Source: Pseudoalteromonas sp. BSi20652
GTDB lineage: Bacteria; Pseudomonadota; Gammaproteobacteria; Enterobacterales; Alteromonadaceae
Assembly: GCF_000239855.1 (NCBI RefSeq)
Contig: NZ_BADT01000104.1
Location: 1 to 64,000, forward strand
Direction: 5' to 3'
DNA: 64,000 nt
The notes beneath the pieces were generated by a model. The model searched no databases. It saw only the letters and a list, made by a program, of their open reading frames with translations, and had not been told where the DNA came from. Both the position numbers and the translations under genes were made by a program. Of the stretch, positions 55,749 through 63,403 are shown piece by piece. Each line of letters begins with the position of its first letter. Position 1 is the stretch's first letter.

Positions 55749-56174
55749 TTAAACTGTTTTATTAAACAGTAAACCTTTATTAGTTAGTTTATCGGCAAAT
55801 TCATCTAAAGCTTTAGCTATTTCCCTAAACTCTTCGGTAGGGATTTCTCTTATTATTTCATCGTTACTTTTATCAAGTACTTTAATAATAGGAAGATCTC
55901 CACCATCATCAAACTCAAATTTTAAGTTAGTTGATGTTAACGGGATATACTCATTTAGCCTTTCTAAATTTTCTTTTACTTCGACAAACAAATCTTTATC
56001 TTTTTTGCTTTCTTGATCTTCAAGATTTTGAGCATTTTTTAAATCAACAGCTTCTCTTGCTGTTAAACCCGTGCCCTTTTCAATTTTTTCTTCTTTTACT
56101 GCATCTTTAATAATAGATGTATTTACAACACTAAGCCCATCTATCGTTTTTTGTGTAGAGTTTAAATCAATCAT
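55749..56174 (-). CDS. flaG: FlaG family protein
   Basis: About 141 residues from the ATG at 56174 (MIDLNSTQKT), behind GAGGGTAG; the ORF opens at 56216. The C-terminal part LKFEFDDGGDLPIIKVLDKSNDEIIREIPTEEFREIAKALDEF is the FlaG domain; the N-terminus is charged and disordered. FlaG affects filament length in several bacteria, with no fixed biochemical role. It sits between the flagellins and fliD. Confidence 0.9.
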   Translation of the reverse strand: MIDLNSTQKTIDGLSVVNTSIIKDAVKEEKIEKGTGLTAREAVDLKNAQNLEDQESKKDKDLFVEVKENLERLNEYIPLTSTNLKFEFDDGGDLPIIKVLDKSNDEIIREIPTEEFREIAKALDEFADKLTNKGLLFNKTV

Positions 56175-56202
56175 CTCGGCTACCCTCGAAACATATAATA
56201 AG

Positions 56203-56251
56203 ACTATAAGCCACATTTAAACTATTTGCTTAGTCTAAAGTGGCTCATAGT
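56203..56251 (-). terminator. Hairpin between flagellin 1 and flaG
   Basis: ACTATAAGCCAC at 56203 pairs with GTGGCTCATAGT at 56240 (one mismatch), and the loop contains a further TTTAAACTA/TAGTCTAAA pairing. It follows the flagellin stop on the minus strand and probably stops most transcripts before flaG. Confidence 0.5.
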
Positions 56252-56260
56252 TCAAATCAA

Positions 56261-57229
56261 TTAACCTAAAAGCGATAGCGCTGCTTGTGGACGCTGATTT
56301 GCTTGGCTTAAAATTGTTTGACTAGCCTGTTGTAAGATCTGCATCTTAGTTAAGTTAGCTGTTTCTTGCGCAAAATCAGTATCTTGAATTCGTGATTTAG
56401 CAGCTGATAAGTTTTCAGATATATTTGATTGGTTACGAATCGTTGATTGGAAACGGTTTTGAACCGCACCTAGCTCGGCACGTTTTTTATCAACTACAGC
56501 GATAAGAGAATCCATGCCTGCAAATATTACTTGTGCATTTGCTTGGCTAGATACACTAATAGCTGTCGCTCTAAATGATGCTGCGAAAGTATCCGTAGTG
56601 AGAGCAGCACCACCAATGTCTGATGCACCTTCAGCAAGACCTGATAAGCGGTTTCCAGTTACAGCACTTGCCACTACAGCAATACCTGACATTGTAAAGC
56701 CACCATTTGCAGATACACTGTTAACTGCAGCAGTAGCACCTACATTTTGCATACTAAAACCAATAGTTTGAACAGCGTCCGCACCAACTTGAAATTGAGC
56801 ATCATAACTACCGTCTAACAGATTTTGGCCACCGAATGTTGTATCTTCTGCAACACGGTTTACTTCTGATGATAGTGAACGAATCTCTTCTTGAATCGCT
56901 AAACGATCTTCATCAGTATTCGAGCCATTTGATGCTTGTTGAGCAAGTGTACGGATACGTTGAAACATTGACGTTACTTCGTCAAGTGCACCCTCAGCAG
57001 TTTGTGCGAGTGAAATACCATCGTTAGCATTTCGATTACCCTGATCCAAACCATTAACTTGTGATGTTAAACGGTTTGAAATCTGCATACCTGCAGCATC
57101 ATCTTTTGCACTGTTTATACGCATACCTGATGATAAACGCTGAAATGATGTATCTAATGCATTACTTGATTTGCTTAATTGTCTTTGTGCGTTCAAAGAA
57201 CTCACATTACTGTTTACATATAAAGCCAT
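56261..57229 (-). CDS. Flagellin (copy 1 of the tandem trio)
   Basis: A 322-residue flagellin beginning ALYVNSNVSSLNAQRQL with the D0/D1 segments RLSSGMRINSAKDDAAGMQISNRLTSQVNG and RTLAQQASNGSNTDEDRLAIQEEI, a short glycosylatable Ser/Thr/Ala-rich centre (about 165-235) and the C-terminal KSRIQDTDFAQETANLTKMQILQQASQTILSQANQRPQAALSLLG. It differs from copy 3 at only about 15 positions. GGAGG precedes the ATG. It has its own sigma-28 promoter. Exported through the gate and polymerised under the FliD cap. Confidence 0.96.
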   Translation of the reverse strand: MALYVNSNVSSLNAQRQLSKSSNALDTSFQRLSSGMRINSAKDDAAGMQISNRLTSQVNGLDQGNRNANDGISLAQTAEGALDEVTSMFQRIRTLAQQASNGSNTDEDRLAIQEEIRSLSSEVNRVAEDTTFGGQNLLDGSYDAQFQVGADAVQTIGFSMQNVGATAAVNSVSANGGFTMSGIAVVASAVTGNRLSGLAEGASDIGGAALTTDTFAASFRATAISVSSQANAQVIFAGMDSLIAVVDKKRAELGAVQNRFQSTIRNQSNISENLSAAKSRIQDTDFAQETANLTKMQILQQASQTILSQANQRPQAALSLLG

Positions 57230-57329
57230 GATAGCCTCCGCTTCAAAGTTCGATGGATTACAACGGGATACCCCTACCCTGTTATAATCCGAGTATTTAG
57301 AGTACTGGATTTTTAGTCCTCTAAGTCAT

Positions 57330-57356
57330 TTATCGCCCATTAAAGCAAAAGCTTTA
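57330..57356 (-). promoter_or_regulatory. Sigma-28 promoter of flagellin copy 1
   Basis: Minus strand TAAAGCTT, an 11-bp spacer and GGCGATAA (consensus TAAAGTTT-N11-GCCGATAA). It ends about 100 nt upstream of the start. A small hairpin TAAAGC-AAAA-GCTTTA (57341-57356) overlaps the -35. Confidence 0.85.
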
Positions 57357-57394
57357 GCTTTATTTGTATTTAATTTTTACTAACCTTAACTTTA

Positions 57395-58366
57395 TTAACC
57401 CTGAAGTAAACTAAGTGCCGCCTGAGGGCGCTGATTCGCCTGCCCTAAAATAGTTTGACTTGCCTGTTGTAAAATCTGGTTTTTAGTTAAGTTAGCAGTT
57501 TCCATAGCAAAATCAGCATCTTTGATACGCGATTTAGCAGCAGATAAGTTTTCAGAAATATTTGCTTGGTTACGAATCGTTGACTGGAAGCGGTTTTGTA
57601 CTGCACCTAATTCTGAACGTTTCTTATCAACAACAGCAATCATTGCATCCATACCAGCGAAAACTAATTGTGCATTAACTTGACTTGAAACACTTATATT
57701 ACTTGCAATAAATGTTGCCGCAAAAGTATCTGTTGCTAAAGCAACTCCACCAATATCAGATACGCCTTCAGCTAACCCTGATAGGCGCTGGCCTGAAACA
57801 GCACTTGCGATACCTGCGATACCTGACAAAGTAAACCCACCATTAGCTGATACGCTATTAACTGCAGCAGTCGCACCAACATTTTGCATGCTAAAACCAA
57901 TTGTTTGGACTGCGTCGGCACCTATTTGAAAGCTTGCTGAGTAACTACCATCAAGCAAATTCTGGCCACCAAATGTTGTATCTGTAGCAATACGATTTAC
58001 TTCATCTGATAATTGACGTATTTCTTCTTGAATAGCTAGGCGATCTTCGTCAGTATTTGAACCATTTGAAGCTTGTTGTGCAAGCGTTCGAATACGTTGA
58101 AATGTAGAGGTAATTTCATCCATTGCACCTTCTGCCGTTTGAGCTAGAGAGATACCATCATTTGCATTTCGATTACCTTGATTCAAACCCAATATTTGCG
58201 ACTGCAGTCGATCAGATATTTGCAAACCAGCAGCATCATCTGCTGCGCTATTAATGCGAAGGCCTGAAGAAAGGCGTTTAAAAGACGTATCTAAATCACC
58301 ACCGCTTCTATCAAGCTGTCTTTGTGCATTGAGTGCACTTACATTGGTATTAACATATAAAGCCAT
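57395..58366 (-). CDS. Flagellin (copy 2, sigma-54 driven, flaA-like)
   Basis: A 323-residue flagellin with the same ends as its neighbours (ALYVNTNVSALNAQRQL; QTILGQANQRPQAALSLLQG) but more diverged: DRSGGDLDTSFKRL, SDRLQSQILGLNQ, GSYSASFQIGADA and the centre GIAGIASAVSGQRLSGLAEGVSDIGG. It is the only one of the three with a sigma-54 promoter, as flaA of Vibrio cholerae, which is essential there. AGAGAG precedes the ATG. Likely the FlrC-controlled core flagellin, made before the sigma-28 copies. Confidence 0.96.
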   Translation of the reverse strand: MALYVNTNVSALNAQRQLDRSGGDLDTSFKRLSSGLRINSAADDAAGLQISDRLQSQILGLNQGNRNANDGISLAQTAEGAMDEITSTFQRIRTLAQQASNGSNTDEDRLAIQEEIRQLSDEVNRIATDTTFGGQNLLDGSYSASFQIGADAVQTIGFSMQNVGATAAVNSVSANGGFTLSGIAGIASAVSGQRLSGLAEGVSDIGGVALATDTFAATFIASNISVSSQVNAQLVFAGMDAMIAVVDKKRSELGAVQNRFQSTIRNQANISENLSAAKSRIKDADFAMETANLTKNQILQQASQTILGQANQRPQAALSLLQG

Positions 58367-58485
58367 AATATACTCTCTTCTTATCTGTCAAAGTTAAGTC
58401 ACTGTCTCGTTTAAAGAAAGTGGATATTTGACAAAGTGACTAGATATGTAGGCGCTATTTTCTGCCTAGGGGCAGCTATCTGCCA

Positions 58486-58514
58486 CTTTGTAAGTTAATA
58501 ATAAACTTACAAAG
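58486..58514 (-). promoter_or_regulatory. Inverted repeat at the start of the flagellin 2 leader
   Basis: Perfect 11-bp arms CTTTGTAAGTT / AACTTACAAAG around a 7-nt loop, directly downstream of the sigma-54 site, with a second repeat GGCAG-N4-CTGCC at 58471-58484. In Vibrio cholerae FlrC binds downstream of the flaA start. The repeats could be such enhancer sites or a 5' stem stabilising the mRNA. Confidence 0.5.
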
Positions 58515-58519
58515 ATATT

Positions 58520-58535
58520 AGCAAGCATTAGGCCA
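58520..58535 (-). promoter_or_regulatory. Sigma-54 promoter of flagellin copy 2
   Basis: Minus strand TGGCCTAATGCTTGCT: GG-N10-GC spacing and TTGCT are intact. It predicts a start near 58510, about 145 nt before the ATG, leaving a long leader that holds inverted repeats. Confidence 0.8.
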
Positions 58536-58631
58536 ACTTTAATTCAAAGGTTATTAAAGATCGATGTTTCGTTGTGTGGTGTGTTCTGATTTAAAATTGG
58601 GCAGGTAAAGGCAGTAGTTGTATAATAAAGA

Positions 58632-58660
58632 AATAAGGCCCGTTAAGGGCCTTATTATTT
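58632..58660 (-). terminator. Terminator in the flagellin 3-to-2 gap
   Basis: On the minus strand AATAAGGCCC-TTAAC-GGGCCTTATT is followed by TCTTTATTATA. Ten-bp GC-rich stem; a likely terminator of flagellin 3 transcripts. Confidence 0.7.
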
Positions 58661-58776
58661 GATAAGTTTGAGAGCGGGTAACTGACATAAACTAATGGCA
58701 TAGTTTATGCTAGTAAATATATGTTCTACAAATGTTAGAACGATTTGGATTAAGGCCTCCGCTGGCAAAATCCTAT

Positions 58777-58812
58777 AGCGCCTTTGTTAATACCCCATTA
58801 AGCAAAGGCGCT
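58777..58812. terminator. Hairpin downstream of flagellin 3
   Basis: Perfect 10-bp arms AGCGCCTTTG and CAAAGGCGCT around a 16-nt loop, about 52 nt beyond the flagellin 3 stop. The T-rich flank is on the plus strand, so it is not a simple terminator for the minus-strand gene. It lies with two more small inverted repeats in the 497-bp gap. Confidence 0.5.
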
Positions 58813-58863
58813 TTCATTTCTTCTTCGTCAATACTTTGACTAATCTAATTATAAACCTTTCTA

Positions 58864-59832
58864 TTAACCTAGTAAGCTTAATGCTGCTTGTGGGCGCTGG
58901 TTTGCTTGACCTAAAATTGTTTGACTAGCCTGTTGTAAAATTTGCATTTTAGTTAAGTTTGCTGTCTCTGAAGCGAAATCTGTATCTTGGATACGCGAAC
59001 GTGCCGCAGATAAGTTTTCTGAAATATTCGATTGATTACGAATCGTTGATTGGAAACGGTTTTGCACCGCACCTAACTCAGCGCGTTTTTTATCTACTAC
59101 GGCAATTAAAGAGTCCATACCTGCAAAAACTACTTGTGCATTTGCTTGGCTAGATACACTGATAGCTGTCGCTCTAAATGATGCTGCGAATGTATCTGTT
59201 GCTAGTGCAGCACCACCAATGTCTGATGCACCTTCAGCAAGACCTGATAAGCGGTTTCCAGTTACAGCACTTGCCACTACTGCAATACCTGACATAGTAA
59301 AACCACCATTAGCTGATACACTGTTTACGGCAGCAGTAGAGCCTATATTTTGCATACTAAAACCAATAGTTTGAACAGCATCTGCACCAACCTGGAATTG
59401 AGCATCATAACTACCGTCTAACAAATTTTGGCCACCGAATGTTGTATCTTCTGCAACACGGTTTACTTCTGATGATAGTGAACGAATTTCTTCTTGAATC
59501 GCTAAACGGTCTTCATCAGTATTCGAGCCATTTGATGCTTGTTGAGCAAGTGTACGAATACGTTGAAACATTGATGTTACTTCATCAAGGGCACCCTCTG
59601 CAGTTTGTGCGAGTGAAATACCATCGTTAGCGTTACGGTTACCTTGATTTAAACCGTTTACTTGTGATGTAAGACGGTCAGAAATTTGTAAACCTGCAGC
59701 ATCATCTTTTGCACTATTGATACGCATACCAGATGATAAACGTTGGAATGATGTATCAAGTGCATTACCTGAGTTGTTTAATTGTCTTTGTGCGTTTAAC
59801 GCGCTAACATTTGTATTTACATATAAAGCCAT
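58864..59832 (-). CDS. Flagellin (copy 3 of the tandem trio)
   Basis: A 322-residue flagellin, nearly identical to copy 1 through the centre (FQVGADAVQTIGFSMQN, NGGFTMSGIAVVASAVTGNRLSGLAEGASDIGG) and closer to copy 2 at the first 60 residues (YVNTNVSALNAQRQL, LQISDRL). The C-terminus IQDTDFASETANLTKMQILQQ is typical. AGGAGA lies 6 nt before the ATG. It has a sigma-28 promoter. The mixed similarity suggests exchange of segments among the three genes. Confidence 0.96.
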   Translation of the reverse strand: MALYVNTNVSALNAQRQLNNSGNALDTSFQRLSSGMRINSAKDDAAGLQISDRLTSQVNGLNQGNRNANDGISLAQTAEGALDEVTSMFQRIRTLAQQASNGSNTDEDRLAIQEEIRSLSSEVNRVAEDTTFGGQNLLDGSYDAQFQVGADAVQTIGFSMQNIGSTAAVNSVSANGGFTMSGIAVVASAVTGNRLSGLAEGASDIGGAALATDTFAASFRATAISVSSQANAQVVFAGMDSLIAVVDKKRAELGAVQNRFQSTIRNQSNISENLSAARSRIQDTDFASETANLTKMQILQQASQTILGQANQRPQAALSLLG

Positions 59833-59924
59833 GATGTATCTCCTAAAGTAAACTTATCATTTACTCTCAAACTTATTAAATTAAGCAGTGGTTGTTATTT
59901 CAACGCTGTGCTTGGTTAATTAAG

Positions 59925-59951
59925 TTATCGGTCTAGAAAAAAAATCCTTTA
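59925..59951 (-). promoter_or_regulatory. Sigma-28 promoter of flagellin copy 3
   Basis: Minus strand TAAAGGAT, an 11-bp spacer with a T run, and ACCGATAA. It ends about 93 nt before the start. The rest of the 334-bp gap between flagellin 3 and flgL is very AT-rich; besides this and the terminator at 60131 I see nothing in it. Confidence 0.85.
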
Positions 59952-60130
59952 GCTTTTTTTAAAAAAAATCACATTTATTTTTTAATCTATTGAATTTATT
60001 AAATTAAAATATAAATAATTTGAATTAATCTATAGATACAAACAATATTACAATTATTTATAAAGTGCTTTTATTTATGAGGTAAGTGATTTATTTGAAA
60101 GGAGTGTTTACTTAAAGCGAAGAGTTTTAA

Positions 60131-60158
60131 AGAGTAAGGCAAAGTATTGCCTTACTCT
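60131..60158 (-). terminator. Terminator of the flgK-flgL transcript
   Basis: Perfect 12-bp arms AGAGTAAGGCAA / TTGCCTTACTCT around a 4-nt loop, 9 nt after the flgL stop. The T tract on the minus strand is short (TTTAAAAC), but the stem is strong and the position fits. Confidence 0.7.
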
Positions 60159-60166
60159 GAGTTTAT

Positions 60167-61399
60167 TTATAAATAATCAAACAATGATAAGTTAGCCAAA
60201 CGGCCAAACGTTGCCTGTGATGCCTGAAGTGACGTTTCTTGTTTGGTTAGCTCTGTTATTGCTTCTGTTATATCTATATCAACTAAATCAGATCGTGCTG
60301 ATTTGTTATTAATATCCAAGTCTGTATTCGATTGCAGTACTTTTTCTGCTGTATTTATTCGCCCACCCAGCCCTGCTTGAGTTAGAGACACATTATTTTT
60401 CGCGTTCGTAATTTGAATAAGCGAATCTGCAATAACTTGTTCAAATTCTTCTTCTGTTAACGCAGGATTATTCAGGCCTGCAATAAGTTCGCTCATTGAA
60501 TTAAGTACATTTTCTTTTTTAGGTGCTTCAAGCGTAATATCAATCTGCCCCGAAGCAACTGGGGTTACACTTATCTCCATCCCAGCAAACTTGATAGTAG
60601 AGTCGTTAATATTACCGGTTGCGAGTATAGTCCCTGCTTGCTCTATTTGATAGATATTAGGTGTTCCCACCGTGGTAATCACATTAAGTGTATTGGCACC
60701 CACGGCCGCTGCTGGATCAGGGTTATAGTTAGTTTTATGAAACGTATCAAATTGACCTTGTTCCGTTACATACACCTTAGAACTTGTAATACCGCCCGAC
60801 ACAACACCATCGTTAGAGACAACATCTAGCCGGGCGTCCACTTTTTCAAATGCATCAAACCCATTATCACTTGACTTAATATCAACCCCTTCAGCTATTT
60901 TAATCATATGCTGGCCTTGGTCGCCACCATACACGTACAAACCCGTAGATGAATCTAATGAGTAAGTCTGCGTATTATCTTGATAGCCAGAAAAAATGTA
61001 TTTCCCGTCTTCTGTTTTAGAGTTCATTAAATCAAGTACTGTACTTTGAAGCGCTTTAATTTCTTCAGCAAGCCCTTCTCTGTCAGCCGCGCTATATGCA
61101 CCGTTACCTGATTGAATGGTTAAAGTATGCGCTCTCTCTAATGCGCCTTTTATATTTTCAAGGGCACCTTCTTCTATATTCAAGCGGCTATTAAGCATGG
61201 TTATATTTTTACTATACTGCTCATTACTTTGTATTTTATCAGTATATTGAAGTGCGCGAGAAGCTGCTGTAGGATCATCCGACGCCGTTAACACACGTTT
61301 TTGAGTATTAACTTGCTCTTGAGCCTTGCTGACATTTTGTTGATTATTCAAAATTGAATTTAAACTACTTTGATACATTAAATTATTTGATAAACGCAT
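60167..61399 (-). CDS. flgL: FlgL, hook-filament junction protein 3
   Basis: 410 residues with flagellin-like ends: MRLSNNLMYQSSLNSILNNQQNVSKAQEQVNTQKRVLTASDDPTAASRAL at the start and DLVDIDITEAITELTKQETSLQASQATFGRLANLSLFDYL at the end. The middle is a variable, beta-rich surface domain. It connects FlgK to the filament. It lies 2 nt after flgK and ends at a strong hairpin. Confidence 0.95.
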   Translation of the reverse strand: MRLSNNLMYQSSLNSILNNQQNVSKAQEQVNTQKRVLTASDDPTAASRALQYTDKIQSNEQYSKNITMLNSRLNIEEGALENIKGALERAHTLTIQSGNGAYSAADREGLAEEIKALQSTVLDLMNSKTEDGKYIFSGYQDNTQTYSLDSSTGLYVYGGDQGQHMIKIAEGVDIKSSDNGFDAFEKVDARLDVVSNDGVVSGGITSSKVYVTEQGQFDTFHKTNYNPDPAAAVGANTLNVITTVGTPNIYQIEQAGTILATGNINDSTIKFAGMEISVTPVASGQIDITLEAPKKENVLNSMSELIAGLNNPALTEEEFEQVIADSLIQITNAKNNVSLTQAGLGGRINTAEKVLQSNTDLDINNKSARSDLVDIDITEAITELTKQETSLQASQATFGRLANLSLFDYL

Positions 61400-61401
61400 A
61401 A

Positions 61402-63402
61402 TTACCTCGTAGCTCCAAGTAAAGTGTCAAAAATAGTACTCGCTGTTGCTAGCACTTGTGCAGATGCGGCATAAGACTGTTGAAAGCGTAATAAATTTGC
61501 AGCCTCCTCGTCCAGGTTTACGCCTGATAGCGATTCATACCAGGCCTCAGATTGCTGAGCGAGCGCTTCAAACGCATCTCCATTGGTTTTTGCTTGACTT
61601 GTAACTACACCAATATCACTTACTAACCCAGCATAAGCTTGATTAAATGTTTTATGGTTGTCTGAATTTGCACCCGCAACAACATTTTGGCGTACTAATT
61701 CCCCCTGTTGTAACCCAGCTAACTTTTGACCGTTACGATTATCATCAAAACCACCTTCGTTAAACTCAAGTGTATACGTATCGCCAGTTTCAGGGCTGCC
61801 TTCAATATCAAAGTCAAAGCCATATAACTCAAAACCATTACCTGCTTGCTGTAACATGTCTTTTTTCGGTGTAGTTGCTGTAAAAGTACTGGTATTTACA
61901 CCATCATTTATTGTGTATTCGTTTAGATTAGCGGTTTTAACAAGGGTAATAGGCCCATTTGTAAGTCCTGCCGGTGATGTTGTAAAGCTACCTGTAGTAA
62001 CATCACTTACTTCACCAACCGTTATAGTAGCATTGCCTATGTTGTTTATATCGTTTGCTGTTCTTATTGGCGCTGCAAGTGCTAAATCTTCACCGCGAGT
62101 GGTTGCTAAAGACATATTTGCTGCCGACTCTGAGGTAAGTTTTATTTGAAACTGATCACCGATATTTGCGGTACCGGTTACATTAATTTGTAAACCAAAC
62201 GAATCATCACTTGTCGTAGATGAGTCAATAACCCCTGCGGTTATATTGGCTGTCGATGGAGTGCCTAGTGGCTCGCCTTTATTATCTATTGGCTGAATTT
62301 CGACGGTTGTAGCACTGGTATAGGTCACTATAAAATCACTTGCAGGCAATTTGCTGCCTTTACCAGCTTCAAGCGTAGCAGTCATACTTGAGCTACCCGT
62401 ATTAGCCGCATAAGCGTAACCACCTACTGTAGGTATATTAAATATATTGCCGCCTAATTCTCCGTTAGCGTCCATACCCAGCTTATTTTGTTCATTAAAT
62501 GCATCAGCTATCGCTAAGCCCATTTGGCCAATTTGGTTTTGAGCTGGTACAAGCACATCGTCTCTAAATGCCAGTAACCCGCCAATTTTTCCTTTTAATT
62601 TAGATACATCAACTTCAAGCGGCACGGCCTTACCACCATTTACATCCAACCTAAGTTCTTTAAAGTTAGGATCAGGATTGCCACGCATTGAAAATAAATT
62701 AAATGATCCATTTTGCATCACAACCGCTTCGCCTGTGCCCATAAAAACGAGTTTTTCGCCATTTGGGCCATCAAGTGTTTCAATGTCTATTAGCTCTGAT
62801 AAGTCGCGTATTGCTTTATCGCGTTCATTGAAGGTTGAGCTTGCATCAGCTTGGTTATTGGTGCCGTTTACAGCTGCTATATCTTGGTTTAATGTACCTA
62901 TTTTTTGAATTAAACCATTTGCTTCGTCTGTAAATACATCTAGTTGCTCGTTTACAATATTTTTTTGATCGAAAACAATGCCAGAGAGTCTATCCATTTG
63001 GTTAACTAGATTTTCAGCATCGGTCATCACCAGCGAGCGAGCAACAGTAGATGAAGGCTGATTAAGCGATTCCTGAACATTATTAAATAACGAGTTAATA
63101 CTTGTGGATAAGCTGTTTGATTCCTCAGAAAATAAACTATCAACCCGATTTGCCTCTAAAACAAATTGACTAAAAAACGATTTATTAGAGGTGTCACGAT
63201 TTAGCTGTGACTGAGCAAACTCGTTTAGTAATCGGTATGTTTCACCTCGCCCTACTTGGTTATCAACCATCGTGGTGTGCTCAGTACGCTCACGAACATA
63301 GCCTACGGTATTTACATTGGCGATATTTTTACTTGTCGTTTGCAGTAGCTCCGAGCTTGCTCTAACCCCCGAACTGGCAATGTTTAATAAATTAAACGAC
63401 AT
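61402..63402 (-). CDS. flgK: FlgK, hook-filament junction protein 1
   Basis: A 666-residue hook-associated protein with the rod/hook family N-terminus (FNLLNIASSGVRASSELLQTTSKNIANVNTVGYVRERTE) and C-terminus SGVNLDEEAANLLRFQQSYAASAQVLATASTIFDTLL. The long central part has Thr/Gly/Asn-rich repeats and accounts for the length above the enteric protein (about 550). It is the first junction protein added to the hook after the FlhB switch. One base separates it from flgJ. Confidence 0.96.
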   Translation of the reverse strand: MSFNLLNIASSGVRASSELLQTTSKNIANVNTVGYVRERTEHTTMVDNQVGRGETYRLLNEFAQSQLNRDTSNKSFFSQFVLEANRVDSLFSEESNSLSTSINSLFNNVQESLNQPSSTVARSLVMTDAENLVNQMDRLSGIVFDQKNIVNEQLDVFTDEANGLIQKIGTLNQDIAAVNGTNNQADASSTFNERDKAIRDLSELIDIETLDGPNGEKLVFMGTGEAVVMQNGSFNLFSMRGNPDPNFKELRLDVNGGKAVPLEVDVSKLKGKIGGLLAFRDDVLVPAQNQIGQMGLAIADAFNEQNKLGMDANGELGGNIFNIPTVGGYAYAANTGSSSMTATLEAGKGSKLPASDFIVTYTSATTVEIQPIDNKGEPLGTPSTANITAGVIDSSTTSDDSFGLQINVTGTANIGDQFQIKLTSESAANMSLATTRGEDLALAAPIRTANDINNIGNATITVGEVSDVTTGSFTTSPAGLTNGPITLVKTANLNEYTINDGVNTSTFTATTPKKDMLQQAGNGFELYGFDFDIEGSPETGDTYTLEFNEGGFDDNRNGQKLAGLQQGELVRQNVVAGANSDNHKTFNQAYAGLVSDIGVVTSQAKTNGDAFEALAQQSEAWYESLSGVNLDEEAANLLRFQQSYAASAQVLATASTIFDTLLGATR

Positions 63403-63403
63403 A

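Noticed and set aside
58471-58486. Apparent sigma-54 site TGGCAGATAGCTGCC (minus strand) in the flagellin 2 leader
   Set aside because: The GG and GC are separated by nine bases rather than ten; the site at 58520-58535 has correct spacing. The sequence is better read as an inverted repeat.
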